Below, one piece after another: positions 8,281 to 17,593 of a stretch of DNA of 64,000 nucleotides. The translations under genes were made by a program, and so were the position numbers. The first letter of the stretch is position 1. Every line of letters starts with the position of its first letter. The stretch is from contig JAKATX010000002.1 in assembly GCA_021818545.1 (NCBI GenBank), positions 1 to 64,000 of the forward strand. The letters are read 5' to 3'. The DNA is from Microcaldota archaeon. Its GTDB lineage: Archaea; Micrarchaeota; Micrarchaeia; Micrarchaeales; Micrarchaeaceae. The notes under the pieces were generated by a model, which saw only the letters and a program-made list of their open reading frames with translations, did not search any database and was not told the origin of the DNA.

Positions 8281-9494
8281 AGGATTTATTCTCAAAGAGG
8301 AGTGCATTTGCCGTCAATCCCATAAGGGAGGAAGACACTGCAGCGGAAGAAATGAAAAGAAGCGGGATAGACGTCATAAAACTAAATACCGGCGACCCGG
8401 CAGTCTATATGCCAACTCCAGACTATATAACTGATGCTTACATAAATGCGCTTAAGCAAAAGAAGACTTCATATTCGCGGGCAGAAGGCGTGCCCGAGCT
8501 CCTCAATGCAGTCTCAAACAGGTACAAGAGGCTATTCAACGTAGATTTCGATCCAGAGAGCGTAATAACCACGCAGGGACTTTCAGAGGCCCTCGGCATA
8601 ATAAACAGCGCGCTCATAAACGAGTCTGAATATGCTTTCATCTTCAGGCCCCATTATCCTGCTTACATGACAAACATACGCCTGGCAGGAGGCGATGCGA
8701 TTTTCGGCCGGTATTACGAAGACAAAAACTGGGCGACTAATGTAGACGACGTCAAGCGCACGCTGAAGGACTCTGCCGGCAAGAGGATCAAGTACATGAT
8801 GATTACAAATCCAAACAACCCTACGGGAACTGTTCTGGACGCGAACGTGCTCAAGGAACTGGTCGACATAGCAAACGAGTATGACCTGCTGCTGATAAGC
8901 GACGAGATATATGACGAGATAGTCTTTAATGGCGCGAGGTTCACGAGCATATGCCAGATAGCCAAAGGCATCCCACATATGGTAATGAACGGAGTGTCAA
9001 AGAATTTCGATTCGACAGGTTTCAGGGTCGGCTTCATGATAGTGCCAGAAGAGGACGAAGTATCCAAGGCCCTAAAGAAAAAGTTCTCGGACTACGCCCG
9101 CATAAGGCTTTCCGTGAATACGCCTGCAGAATACGCCAGCGCAGAGGCGCTGAACAATGTAAAGCAGCATGACATCGAAATAAAGCATATGGTTAGCGAG
9201 ATACAGGACAGGATAAACCATGCCTGCAGCATACTGGATGAAAATCCATACCTGAGCTACGTGAAGCCAAATGGCGCTTTCTACATATTCCCAAAAATAG
9301 ATCTGGATAGGCTTGCCTTTAAGGATGACAAGGAATTCGTCAGCAGCCTGCTTCGTGAGGAGCATGTGCAAATAACCAGGGGTTCGGGCTTCGGGGAGCC
9401 GTCCCATATAAGGATAGTAAGCTTACCACCTAAAGAGATATTAGGTGAAGCAGTAAAAAGGATTAATCGGTTCTGTAAGAATCACGCTAAGTAG
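8277..9494 (+). CDS. Class I/II PLP aminotransferase (aspartate aminotransferase-like)
   Basis: NPNNPTGTVLD, LLISDEIYDEIVF, NGVSKNFDSTGFRVGF. Confidence 0.92.
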   Translation: MKDLFSKRSAFAVNPIREEDTAAEEMKRSGIDVIKLNTGDPAVYMPTPDYITDAYINALKQKKTSYSRAEGVPELLNAVSNRYKRLFNVDFDPESVITTQGLSEALGIINSALINESEYAFIFRPHYPAYMTNIRLAGGDAIFGRYYEDKNWATNVDDVKRTLKDSAGKRIKYMMITNPNNPTGTVLDANVLKELVDIANEYDLLLISDEIYDEIVFNGARFTSICQIAKGIPHMVMNGVSKNFDSTGFRVGFMIVPEEDEVSKALKKKFSDYARIRLSVNTPAEYASAEALNNVKQHDIEIKHMVSEIQDRINHACSILDENPYLSYVKPNGAFYIFPKIDLDRLAFKDDKEFVSSLLREEHVQITRGSGFGEPSHIRIVSLPPKEILGEAVKRINRFCKNHAK

Positions 9495-9499
9495 GATAT

Positions 9500-9570
9500 G
9501 GGCTCGTGGTCCAACGGTATGATGCTAGCCTTACACGCTTGAGATCGGAGTTCGACTCTCCGCGGGCCCA
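9500..9570 (+). tRNA. tRNA-Val (anticodon TAC)
   Basis: Acceptor GGGCTCG/CGGGCCC + A; T-arm CGGAG-TTCGACT-CTCCG; anticodon loop CTTACAC. Confidence 0.9.
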
Positions 9571-9592
9571 TTTCAGGAATTGCTGTTCCAAA

Positions 9593-9928
9593 TCAAGCCT
9601 TCTGCTTTTTGGCGGTTTTGCCCATAATCCTGTCAATTTTGTATTTTGCGGTTTCCTGCTTGTCCAGCCTGTGGTCTACCCTCAATATGATGTAAACGCG
9701 TTTTGCTCCAATATCGACAAGGGTTTTATGCGCGCTCTTGGCAGCCGCCATAACGCCATCAAAATCATCCGCTTCTATAACAGTAGCCATCGCGTTGGGG
9801 GAAAACTTGAGGCGCTTTATCCGTTTCATCGACTTAAACGCCTTACTGACGTAAGTGCCCACGCTGGGTCCGACCCCTACCGGGAATATAGTTATATCAG
9901 CTATAACTTTCGACTTGCCTTTTGCCAT
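9593..9928 (-). CDS. MTH1187-family (thiamine-binding-like) small protein
   Basis: IADITIFPVGVGPSVGTYVSKAF...SPNAMATVIEADDFDGVM; likely ATG at 9928. Confidence 0.8.
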   Translation of the reverse strand: MAKGKSKVIADITIFPVGVGPSVGTYVSKAFKSMKRIKRLKFSPNAMATVIEADDFDGVMAAAKSAHKTLVDIGAKRVYIILRVDHRLDKQETAKYKIDRIMGKTAKKQKA

Positions 9929-10086
9929 ACAATGTATTAAGGCAGAAAACATTAAAAGCAGCTCTAGGTCCTAGTTCCACAGCCATAGCCCCTAAAAGCT
10001 CAATGCTGCAGATTTAATAAGTCGCAATTTTAAACCAATATACTAAAAATATCTATAGTGTTATCTTAGTTACGAATTAATCCGGT

Positions 10087-10314
10087 GTGTTGGTGGTATA
10101 CTACTGCAAAATCTGTGGGCAGGAGCTTGATGTCGAGACATATAGGTACATCGCTTGGGGCGGCATGGCGCAAGGCCCAATATCAGATAAGGGAAATTAT
10201 ACGGAGGAAACGTTCTGCGTCAACTGCTTCACCTTGTTAAAAGCCAACCTGCTTGTTATGATAAACAAGGCAACTGCGGATCGGAAAAAGAACCAGGCGC
10301 CGCCCAATAAGTAA
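10087..10314 (+). CDS. Small zinc-ribbon-like protein
   Basis: CKIC...CVNC pairs. Confidence 0.55.
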   Translation: MLVVYYCKICGQELDVETYRYIAWGGMAQGPISDKGNYTEETFCVNCFTLLKANLLVMINKATADRKKNQAPPNK

Positions 10315-11037
10315 GTGGGCCAAAATGCAGTGCTAACGATGTTTCTCAAAAAGCCCCAAATAAAGATAAGTGAAACGGATGAAGAGAAGATCCTCACATT
10401 TGACGGCGCGGTTTTTTCCATAATCAAAAAGAGGTCAATCTATACTGGCCTCTATTGGGACTATTTCACGCCGCTGCCGTTGCTTTATGATAAGGCCAAA
10501 ATCCTGATCATAGGGCTTGGCGGCGGCACAATGCCATATCAGCTGCATCAGATATATGGAGACAAAGTCAGCGTGGACGTGGTGGAAATTAGTGGCGAGA
10601 TGGTAAGGAAAGCCGCGGAATTCAATCCCACCGTGGAGAAAATCGCAAACATAGTGGTTGGTGACGGGATAGCATATCTGAGCAATTGCGATTCCAAGTA
10701 CGATATAGTCATACTGGACGCCTATGAAAGGGGCCTCCGCATTCCAAACGAATTCTTATCGAGGTCTTTCATAGACAAGGTGGACTCCGTGCTGAAGCCC
10801 AATGGCGTATTTGGCATAAACTACATATTCAACCTCGGCCAGCTCCTTAAGTTCTACCGCTATATGGGCATGCTTAAAAGCCGCTTCAATGTGTATAGCA
10901 TAAGCGAAGGCATGTACTTGATGAGCAATCTTATCCTATTCTGCTTCAAGGGCATGGAAATCAACAGCATGCGCACTAAAATACGCGAGGGGCTAGCGCC
11001 GGATCCAAATGCCAGGCATATTTTTAGGAGGTTTTAA
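10315..11037 (+). CDS. Spermidine synthase-like / SAM-dependent methyltransferase fold protein
   Basis: ILIIGLGGGTMPYQLHQIYGDKVSVDVVEISGEMV...YDIVILDAYERG. Confidence 0.8.
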   Translation: MGQNAVLTMFLKKPQIKISETDEEKILTFDGAVFSIIKKRSIYTGLYWDYFTPLPLLYDKAKILIIGLGGGTMPYQLHQIYGDKVSVDVVEISGEMVRKAAEFNPTVEKIANIVVGDGIAYLSNCDSKYDIVILDAYERGLRIPNEFLSRSFIDKVDSVLKPNGVFGINYIFNLGQLLKFYRYMGMLKSRFNVYSISEGMYLMSNLILFCFKGMEINSMRTKIREGLAPDPNARHIFRRF

Positions 11038-11122
11038 TAAAATGGGATTCTGCATTATGGCCATGCGTTGTCACACATTTGACCTTTGCATATCCTGTTT
11101 CCTAAATGATGGATACAGAGAG

Positions 11123-11171
11123 GCCAAAGCTGCGTTATGGCCTTGCATAAACGCCCATAATGCACTTTGGC
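11123..11171 (+). promoter_or_regulatory. Long hairpin between the spermidine synthase-like gene and cytochrome b
   Basis: GCCAAAG-c-TGCGTTATGG / CCATAATGCA-CTTTGGC: 17 bp (one G-U, one bulged C), 14-nt loop. Confidence 0.65.
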
Positions 11172-11234
11172 GGTATATCATTTGATACCTTCTGCCTTTT
11201 AAGGAGAAAGCCGTGCATTCATCCTATGTATTTT

Positions 11235-12785
11235 ATGTCTACTCAAAAAAATGATGATAACGAATATTCCGATGCTCCACTTGGCAATGATGCACCGGCC
11301 AAAGGCACTGCCGGGGCGAAATCCGGCGTCCTGGACGATATAAAGCTCGTCGCTGAAGATTACACCATAAAGAGCGGTCCATCCTATGGCAACAACTTCT
11401 TCTTCACTATAGGTGTCTACCTTTTGCTTCTTTTCGGCATCCTAGCCGTTAGCGGCATGGTGATGGCGTTGTTCGGCCCATATTGGTGGAACATGACTCC
11501 ACTTGGCACATTTTTGCGCAGCATTCATCTGTGGGCCGCAGAGGCGTTCGTCACGTTGCTGTTCGTGCATCTTTTGGTAAACTTCACTACTTCGGCATTC
11601 AAGCACAGGAAGCTGATGTGGCTCGTGGGCAGCCTGATGCTGCTCCTTGTGCTTTTTGAGTACGCTTTTGGTGTAGGTCTGGGTGGCAGTCTGGTCGCGC
11701 AAACAAACCAGCAGGCCGGCGCCGATTTGTGGAACGGAATGGGACTGGGCTTTTGGATAAACCCTATGAATTCTGGCGCCGTTTATGGCTGGCACGTTGC
11801 CATAATACCAATACTCCTAATGGCTTTGATGTTTCTGCATTACGGGATTGTGCGTAAGAGAGGCTTAAGCACCCCGTACAGAAAGGATATACCATACAGC
11901 ATAGCACCGATAGACCATAAGATCATGTACAAAAGGATAGTCTATATCCTGGCGCTTGTTGTCATATTCGCCCTGGTATTCAGCGCGCCTTACATACCGC
12001 CGCTCACAATAAGCCAGGCAGCAGTGCAGCATCCCGATGCAGTAGCAAGCGCGTTCCTGAATGAATCGAATATGTCATCCGCCACTGCGACCTATTTGGA
12101 TACCATAAATCCGTATACGTTCAATACGAGGACCGTCTATGTTACGGAGCCGTATGCAGTATACCTAAACTTGACCCATTCAAATAACTCGGAGGCGCAG
12201 TTCATTGCAGAAAATGCTACGCAGCAAAACGCTACTTTATCGGATGCATATGCTTACTTCGTAGCAAATGGCAGCATATCAACAGGCATGAATTCAAGCA
12301 ATCCAATGATAAAACTGGCTTCCCAGCTTACATACATGGCACAGACCGGGGCGTACCAGCCAATACTGCAAGGAGAGGTGGAAAGCGGCGCAAACACGAC
12401 ATACGTGATAAGGTTCCTGTTTGATACCGGAGTGCTATGGGATGTGGCCACCGAGTACAATCTAACGGTGCCACAGTGGGGCATGCTAAGCGTTGGCGAG
12501 CCTCCATGGTCGCTGCAATACTGGCTCGCGCCATATAACGAGCTGGAGAATGCGACTGGCAATATCCCGTGGTGGAACGACATCGAGAATGGCACCACAG
12601 GAGCGTTTGCATTCTTGATACTCATATTGTTGCCATACATACCTGGCATAAGGGCGATACCAGACAAGCTGAAGCTTTACAAGCTCTTCTGGAACAGGTA
12701 TACGGTACCTGAAATGAGGGAGAATGCGCGCAAGGGAAAGGGGCTGTCAAAGGCATTCAAAGACGACCACCGCCCCAAGGACTGA
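11235..12785 (+). CDS. Cytochrome b/b6-like membrane protein
   Basis: Paired His on helices: HLWAAEAFVTLLFVHLLV and GWHVAIIPILLMALMFLHYGIV. Likely ATG 11235 (MSTQKNDDNEYSD); called ATG 11160 lies in the hairpin. Confidence 0.85.
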   Translation: MSTQKNDDNEYSDAPLGNDAPAKGTAGAKSGVLDDIKLVAEDYTIKSGPSYGNNFFFTIGVYLLLLFGILAVSGMVMALFGPYWWNMTPLGTFLRSIHLWAAEAFVTLLFVHLLVNFTTSAFKHRKLMWLVGSLMLLLVLFEYAFGVGLGGSLVAQTNQQAGADLWNGMGLGFWINPMNSGAVYGWHVAIIPILLMALMFLHYGIVRKRGLSTPYRKDIPYSIAPIDHKIMYKRIVYILALVVIFALVFSAPYIPPLTISQAAVQHPDAVASAFLNESNMSSATATYLDTINPYTFNTRTVYVTEPYAVYLNLTHSNNSEAQFIAENATQQNATLSDAYAYFVANGSISTGMNSSNPMIKLASQLTYMAQTGAYQPILQGEVESGANTTYVIRFLFDTGVLWDVATEYNLTVPQWGMLSVGEPPWSLQYWLAPYNELENATGNIPWWNDIENGTTGAFAFLILILLPYIPGIRAIPDKLKLYKLFWNRYTVPEMRENARKGKGLSKAFKDDHRPKD

Positions 12786-12827
12786 AAGCTAAAAAGTGAA
12801 AGCGGTTTAGCCGCTTTCACGGCTTTC
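12784..12827 (+). terminator. Hairpin after cytochrome b
   Basis: GTGAAAGCGG-TTTAG-CCGCTTTCAC (12796-12820), outer GAAAGC/GCTTTC pairing; no clear T-tract. Confidence 0.5.
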
Positions 12828-12962
12828 AAGCCCCAATGTCGTAGAAATGGTCATCCTAAAAGCACACCGAAACGGAGTTATACTAAAAAGTAGTCGTTTG
12901 CATATCGAAGCATAAGAAAGGCATAAATAGGTTCTAAAACCTTAGCTCTACTTGGTGTAAGT

Positions 12963-13514
12963 ATGACAATCGAGAAACCTTATAAGTTCACAGATATTGG
13001 GTTAGGCGTTTATCTTATAGAAACACGAGCTTTTGAGGACCACAGAGGGTACTTTATGGAAGGGTACAATAAGGAAGAGTTCGCAAAGAATGGAATAACT
13101 GCTGATTTTAACCAATATAATGTGTCTCTATCTAAGAAAGGTACTATGCGAGGGCTGCATTATCAGACAGAGCCTTACGGTCAAGCCAAGATGTTCAGGT
13201 GCGTGCAGGGAGAGATATTTGATGCTTGTGTAGATGTTAGGAAAGGATCACCGACATTCGGGCAGTCCGTATCTGCCACATATTCTGCAAATGACAAGAA
13301 GATGATGTTCGTTCCAAAAGGCTTTGCAAACTCTATATTCGCAGTAAGTGATGAGGATGCGGTAGTAGTATACATGGTTGAGGGATACCACGTTCCGGAA
13401 GCAGAGACTGGCTTAAGATGGAACGATCCTGTGTTAAGGATAAACTGGCCGATGGAACCCACGCTTTTATCTAAAAAGGACCAGAATTGGCCTCTGCTGA
13501 ATGATATAAAGTGA
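12963..13514 (+). CDS. rfbC: dTDP-4-dehydrorhamnose 3,5-epimerase
   Basis: FEDHRGYFMEGYN, KGTMRGLHYQTEPYGQAKMFRCVQGEIFDACVDVRKGSPTFG. Confidence 0.92.
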   Translation: MTIEKPYKFTDIGLGVYLIETRAFEDHRGYFMEGYNKEEFAKNGITADFNQYNVSLSKKGTMRGLHYQTEPYGQAKMFRCVQGEIFDACVDVRKGSPTFGQSVSATYSANDKKMMFVPKGFANSIFAVSDEDAVVVYMVEGYHVPEAETGLRWNDPVLRINWPMEPTLLSKKDQNWPLLNDIK

Positions 13515-14386
13515 CTTTGGTGGAAAGACTACTAGTTATAGGTGCCAGCGGGTTACTTGGCTCTAAGATATTGGAGCGTGGAAGTAATAAATATGAAGTT
13601 TATGGCACATATTCGAAGAACGCCGGGGGTGGCTTGACACAACTAGATGTTACTGACAGGAAAAAGGTGTTCGAATTGGTAGATAGCATAAAACCAAATC
13701 TTGTCATAGACTCTCACGGGCTAAACAATGTTGATTATGCAGAGTTGCATCATGAAGAAATGTGGGCTACAAATGTTGAAGGGTCAAAGAATGTGGCAGA
13801 GGCAAGTCAGGGGATAGGTGCGAAATACGCTTTCATATCAAGTGATTATGTTTTCAGCGGCAATAAGAGCCTTTACACAGAAAAAGACGCTCCAGACCCT
13901 GTGAATTATCTCGGGAAAGGTAAATGGGCACTAGAATCCATTTTAGATATATTGGACATCGATTATATAGTTGCAAGGACATCTGGTTTATACGGTATCG
14001 GCAGCAGCACAGGAAAGAAAAGTTTCATACAGTTCATAAAAGAGAATTTGCAAAAAGGCGTCAAGACGGATGTAATATCCGACCAATACAGCAGCCCTAC
14101 CCTTGTTGATGACGTTGCGGATTCATTATTCGCTCTGAGCGAATTAAATCAGAAAGGAATATTCAATATTGTGGGCAGTGATTGCATAACAAAGTATGAT
14201 TTTGCAAAATACATCTGCAACGAGTTCAATCTTGACAGCAGATTGATAAGCCCATGTAATACTGCAAGCCTATCGCAAGCAGCCAAGAGGCCAAAAATGG
14301 TAAAAATGAGCACGGACAAGCTAAAAAAAATAACGCTTAAAGTTCCAGTTGGGGTTAAAGAAGGGCTTCATATAATAAATAGATAG
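13511..14386 (+). CDS. rfbD: dTDP-4-dehydrorhamnose reductase
   Basis: LLVIGASGLLGSKIL, FISSDYVFSG, NYLGKGKWALE, ARTSGLYG. Confidence 0.88.
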   Translation: MTLVERLLVIGASGLLGSKILERGSNKYEVYGTYSKNAGGGLTQLDVTDRKKVFELVDSIKPNLVIDSHGLNNVDYAELHHEEMWATNVEGSKNVAEASQGIGAKYAFISSDYVFSGNKSLYTEKDAPDPVNYLGKGKWALESILDILDIDYIVARTSGLYGIGSSTGKKSFIQFIKENLQKGVKTDVISDQYSSPTLVDDVADSLFALSELNQKGIFNIVGSDCITKYDFAKYICNEFNLDSRLISPCNTASLSQAAKRPKMVKMSTDKLKKITLKVPVGVKEGLHIINR

Positions 14387-14393
14387 TGATTTA

Positions 14394-15386
14394 ATGAAAA
14401 TATTTTTAACAGGAGGTGCAGGTTATATAGGATCGGTATTGACAAGGGAACTGGTAAAAGCGGGCCACGATGTTACTGTGTATGACACATTCTACTTCGG
14501 AAAGGAAGCACTAAATGATGTTGAGGAAAAAGTGAGGTTAATACGAGGAGACATAAGAAAGATGACAGAAAAGGACGTTGAAGGGCAAGACGTTGTGATA
14601 GACCTTGCAGCTATGTCAAACGATCCGGCCGGAGCGCTCAATCCTGCACTTACCGAATCAGTAAATTATCGGGGAAGGGTTCATGTTGCAATGCTGAGCA
14701 AGAAGGTTGGTGTGAAGAAGTATATAGCTCCGTCTTCTGCAGGTAACTATGGATGGAGCGAGAAGCCAGTGAATGAGACTTCCCAAGTAAGCCCAATAAC
14801 TACGTATACTATATCAAACCATAAGTGGGAGCAAGATATACTTCCAATGTCAGACAAGAACTTCTGCGTTACTGTGCTTAGGCAGTCAACGGTGTACGGA
14901 GTTTCCTGGAGGATGAGATTTGACATAATAGTTAATGATTTCACCCTCCAAGTCTTCCGCGACAAGAAGATAACAATAAAGGGCAACGGAATGGAGTTCA
15001 GGCCTTTCGTGCACATCAAGGATGATTGTCAAGCCTTCATAAAAGTTATAGAAGCAGATGAAGCTCTTGTAAACAAGGAAATATTCAATGTTGGGACCAT
15101 AGGCCAAAGCCTAAGAATAAAAGATGTCATGGAAAGGGTATTCAAAACTTTGAATATAGAACCTAATTATGGTTTCGGAGAATTCATAGATAAGCGGAAC
15201 TACATAATGGACTGCAGTAAGATAGCGCGTGTTCTTGGATTCAAGCCCAAATATACGGTAGAAGACGGCGCGAAAGAAGTTTACAAAGCACTTGAAGACG
15301 GCTTCTTGAAGGTAGATGACCCCAAGACAGTTACACTCAAATGGTATAAAAGTTTAATAGAGAAGGGATTGATGCCGTCATCATAA
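14394..15386 (+). CDS. NAD-dependent epimerase/dehydratase (extended SDR), atypical active site
   Basis: TGGAGYIGS Rossmann motif; YTISN at the YxxxK position. Confidence 0.85.
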   Translation: MKIFLTGGAGYIGSVLTRELVKAGHDVTVYDTFYFGKEALNDVEEKVRLIRGDIRKMTEKDVEGQDVVIDLAAMSNDPAGALNPALTESVNYRGRVHVAMLSKKVGVKKYIAPSSAGNYGWSEKPVNETSQVSPITTYTISNHKWEQDILPMSDKNFCVTVLRQSTVYGVSWRMRFDIIVNDFTLQVFRDKKITIKGNGMEFRPFVHIKDDCQAFIKVIEADEALVNKEIFNVGTIGQSLRIKDVMERVFKTLNIEPNYGFGEFIDKRNYIMDCSKIARVLGFKPKYTVEDGAKEVYKALEDGFLKVDDPKTVTLKWYKSLIEKGLMPSS

Positions 15387-15415
15387 TAAAAAGCAAGGAT
15401 TTTAGGTAGCAAACG

Positions 15416-15457
15416 GTGCTCTGGTCCTCTTGTGCTTCCTGTTCCACTGCAGAGCAC
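15416..15457 (+). other. Stem-loop in intergenic region
   Basis: GTGCTCTG (15416-15423) / CAGAGCAC (15450-15457), extendable by G-U and C-G. Confidence 0.35.
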
Positions 15458-15544
15458 TGCAGAAACGCGCCTTTAAAATTAATTCCCTAGCGTTCCTTTA
15501 ATAATACTTGATTTGAACCTACGATTATTAACTACAAACACCAA

Positions 15545-15616
15545 TGGGCCCGGGGAGAATCGAACTCCCGGTCTTTACCTTGTGAAGGTAACGTCTTACC
15601 ACTCGACTACGAGCCC
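15545..15616 (-). tRNA. tRNA-Val (anticodon CAC)
   Basis: Minus strand GGGCTCG...TTACC-TTCACAA-GGTAA...CCGGGAGTTCGATTCTCCCCGGGCCCA. Confidence 0.9.
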
Positions 15617-15687
15617 CCAAGTATTCCGTTAGAATTTGGCAGATAACTTTATTAATCCTTTAATTTCCAATCCATACTAGTGATAGC

Positions 15688-16233
15688 ATAACAAGATTCT
15701 ACACAGGACACGGGGATTCCGGATACACTGGCACAATAGCCAGAATCAAGGTAAAGAAAGACGACAAGCTTATGGAAGCCATCGGCAATATGGACGAGCT
15801 TAACTCTGCCATCGGGGTGGCCATAGCCGAGATGCCGGATGAGCATGTATCAGAAATGCTGAAAGTGCTGCAGAACAAGCTCTTCATAGCCGGTGCGGAG
15901 CTTGCTTCATCCGGTGGTGCAAGAAGCCAGAAGGGCAAGCGCATAAGCGCAGCCGATCTAAAAGAGCTGGAAGAGGGCATAGAAGAATTGGGCGCAGCCC
16001 TGCCTAAGCTCACAAAATTCGTTTTGCCAGGGGGCAGCGCCGGCGCAGCTCACCTGCATATGGCCAGGGCGATTGCGAGAAGGGCGGAACGCGCCGTCGT
16101 CGCGCTCGATGGCAGGCATGCTGCGAGCGATGAGATGCTAAGCTTCCTCAATCGGGCATCCTCATTCCTCTTCGTATCCGCGTTATACATAAACGTGAAA
16201 GAGGGCATAGACGAGTACAACCCCGTTTACTGA
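15688..16233 (+). CDS. PduO-type ATP:cob(I)alamin adenosyltransferase; likely start ATA 15688, upstream of called ATG 15772
   Basis: Upstream in-frame TRFYTGHGDSGYTGTIARIKVKKDDKLMEAIGNMDELN matches the family N-terminus; LPGGSAGAAHLHMARAIARRAERAV, LSFLNRASSFLFVSA. Confidence 0.85.
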   Translation: MTRFYTGHGDSGYTGTIARIKVKKDDKLMEAIGNMDELNSAIGVAIAEMPDEHVSEMLKVLQNKLFIAGAELASSGGARSQKGKRISAADLKELEEGIEELGAALPKLTKFVLPGGSAGAAHLHMARAIARRAERAVVALDGRHAASDEMLSFLNRASSFLFVSALYINVKEGIDEYNPVY

Positions 16234-16742
16234 GCGCTCTCCACGTTGAAGTACTCCTTGAACTTGTCCGTTGTCTCTATCCTCTTCGTGCGGCCGACCT
16301 GCTTTCTAATAACGAACTCCTTCTCGACGAGCTCCTTCATGTAATCATAAGTGGTCGTGCCGAACGCCTTTACTACTGCGCTCTGCATCACTGGCTCGTT
16401 CTTGCTTATGTAAGCGAGTATCCTAAGCGCACCCCTGGATATGTCAGGCGCCCCTGCGAGGCCGTTCACCTTGCTGGCATACGGCTCGCGTATGCTCATC
16501 ACGTACTTGCTGCCAAGCTTTTGTATCTCAATCGCGCTGTCCCTGCCGGCGTACTCGTTGACAAGGGAGTCCATTATAGACTCCAACGAACCTATCGAGC
16601 CGAGCCCTATCGCCTTCGCCAGCTCGTCTATGCCCATGGCACGGCCGGACGCGAACAGGGCCGCTTCAGCCACCTTCTTATAATCAAGCTGTCCCGTTTC
16701 CTGCATCTGCATCACCCTCGCCAATCTTGATGAATATCTCAT
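16227..16742 (-). CDS. scpB: Segregation and condensation protein B
   Basis: wHTH protein; EAALFASGRAMGIDELAKAIG; adjacent to scpA. Confidence 0.85.
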   Translation of the reverse strand: MRYSSRLARVMQMQETGQLDYKKVAEAALFASGRAMGIDELAKAIGLGSIGSLESIMDSLVNEYAGRDSAIEIQKLGSKYVMSIREPYASKVNGLAGAPDISRGALRILAYISKNEPVMQSAVVKAFGTTTYDYMKELVEKEFVIRKQVGRTKRIETTDKFKEYFNVESAQ

Positions 16743-17442
16743 TGAAGAACTCTTCCTGGAATAGCACTATATCACCCTTGTGGGCAAGGAATAATAGCGG
16801 CACGAAAAGGTCCAGCAGCATGCTCTCCGCGTAGTTGAACTTGTTCGCGAGCGCAGCAAAAGTCACCATTCCTGTGACATCCGCGTTATCCCTCACCATG
16901 GACAAGGTGTTGTCAAGCTTCTTGTCAATATCATCAACATTTATGAGCATTGGCACAGGTGTGTTCTCCATCTCTATCCTGTACTCCCTGTGCTGCTGCG
17001 CCTTCATTGCCTCGTCGAGCGCGTCCAGCAGCTCCTCCAGCGTGACCTTCCTATGTGGCTGCATCCTGGCCCTGAGGCTGAGGGGCGTGACTTCTGGCAT
17101 GATCCTCTGGGCATGTTCCTCGTCCGCCTGGGGTTGCTGTTCCTCTATGCTGGGCAGCCCCAGCATGTCGCTTTTCATCCTGAGCAATATAGATGCTGCA
17201 AGTATTATGTTGGCGGGCACGGACAGGTCCATTGCCTTCATCGCCCTCTTGGCGGCGAGGTAGCTATCTACTATGAGCGATATGTCTACGTCCCATGGGT
17301 CGATCTGGCTGCTCTCAACGAGTTCGATCAGCAATTCGCGCCATGTGGCCTTTTTGACTAGCTCCTCTAAGTCCAGAGTACGTCCAGTATATACAACTTC
17401 GTTTACCGTGGTCGCCATTTGATTTACCTTAGGCAAGCGCAA
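16684..17442 (-). CDS. scpA: Segregation and condensation protein A
   Basis: VDISLIVDSYLAAKRAMKAMDLSVPANIILAASILLRMKSDML; C-terminal FVPLLFLAHKGDIVLFQEEFFNEIFI. Confidence 0.9.
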   Translation of the reverse strand: MRLPKVNQMATTVNEVVYTGRTLDLEELVKKATWRELLIELVESSQIDPWDVDISLIVDSYLAAKRAMKAMDLSVPANIILAASILLRMKSDMLGLPSIEEQQPQADEEHAQRIMPEVTPLSLRARMQPHRKVTLEELLDALDEAMKAQQHREYRIEMENTPVPMLINVDDIDKKLDNTLSMVRDNADVTGMVTFAALANKFNYAESMLLDLFVPLLFLAHKGDIVLFQEEFFNEIFIKIGEGDADAGNGTA

Positions 17443-17593
17443 GCATGCTAAGGATTGTTGGGTCGCTTCGAACCAACGCCTTCTATCGCCTATATTCTAA
17501 TATATTGGAAAACTATTTATATGGATTGTATACGTTCGCCAGCTGAAAAAGTCCTACAAATACGCATACTGCAAAAAGGGTTGCAACGCCTTT

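Noticed and set aside
9521-9541. U-U mismatch in the tRNA-Val(TAC) anticodon stem as a sign of a pseudo-tRNA
   Set aside because: Acceptor and T arms are fully paired and the remaining anticodon-stem pairs are intact; a single mismatch is tolerable.
9506-9940. Plus-strand ORF of 144 aa
   Set aside because: Overlaps the tRNA-Val and is antisense to the MTH1187-like gene; no protein-like features.
11160-11234. N-terminal extension of the cytochrome b ORF (MHFGGISFDTFCLLRRKPCIHPMYF)
   Set aside because: The ATG sits inside a strong hairpin and the extension looks non-conserved; ATG 11235 gives a typical N-terminus.
15387-15545. Possible structured ncRNA between the epimerase and tRNA-Val(CAC)
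   Set aside because: Only one modest stem (GTGCTCTG/CAGAGCAC) with a long unstructured loop; no recognised RNA family, so listed only as a low-confidence stem-loop.
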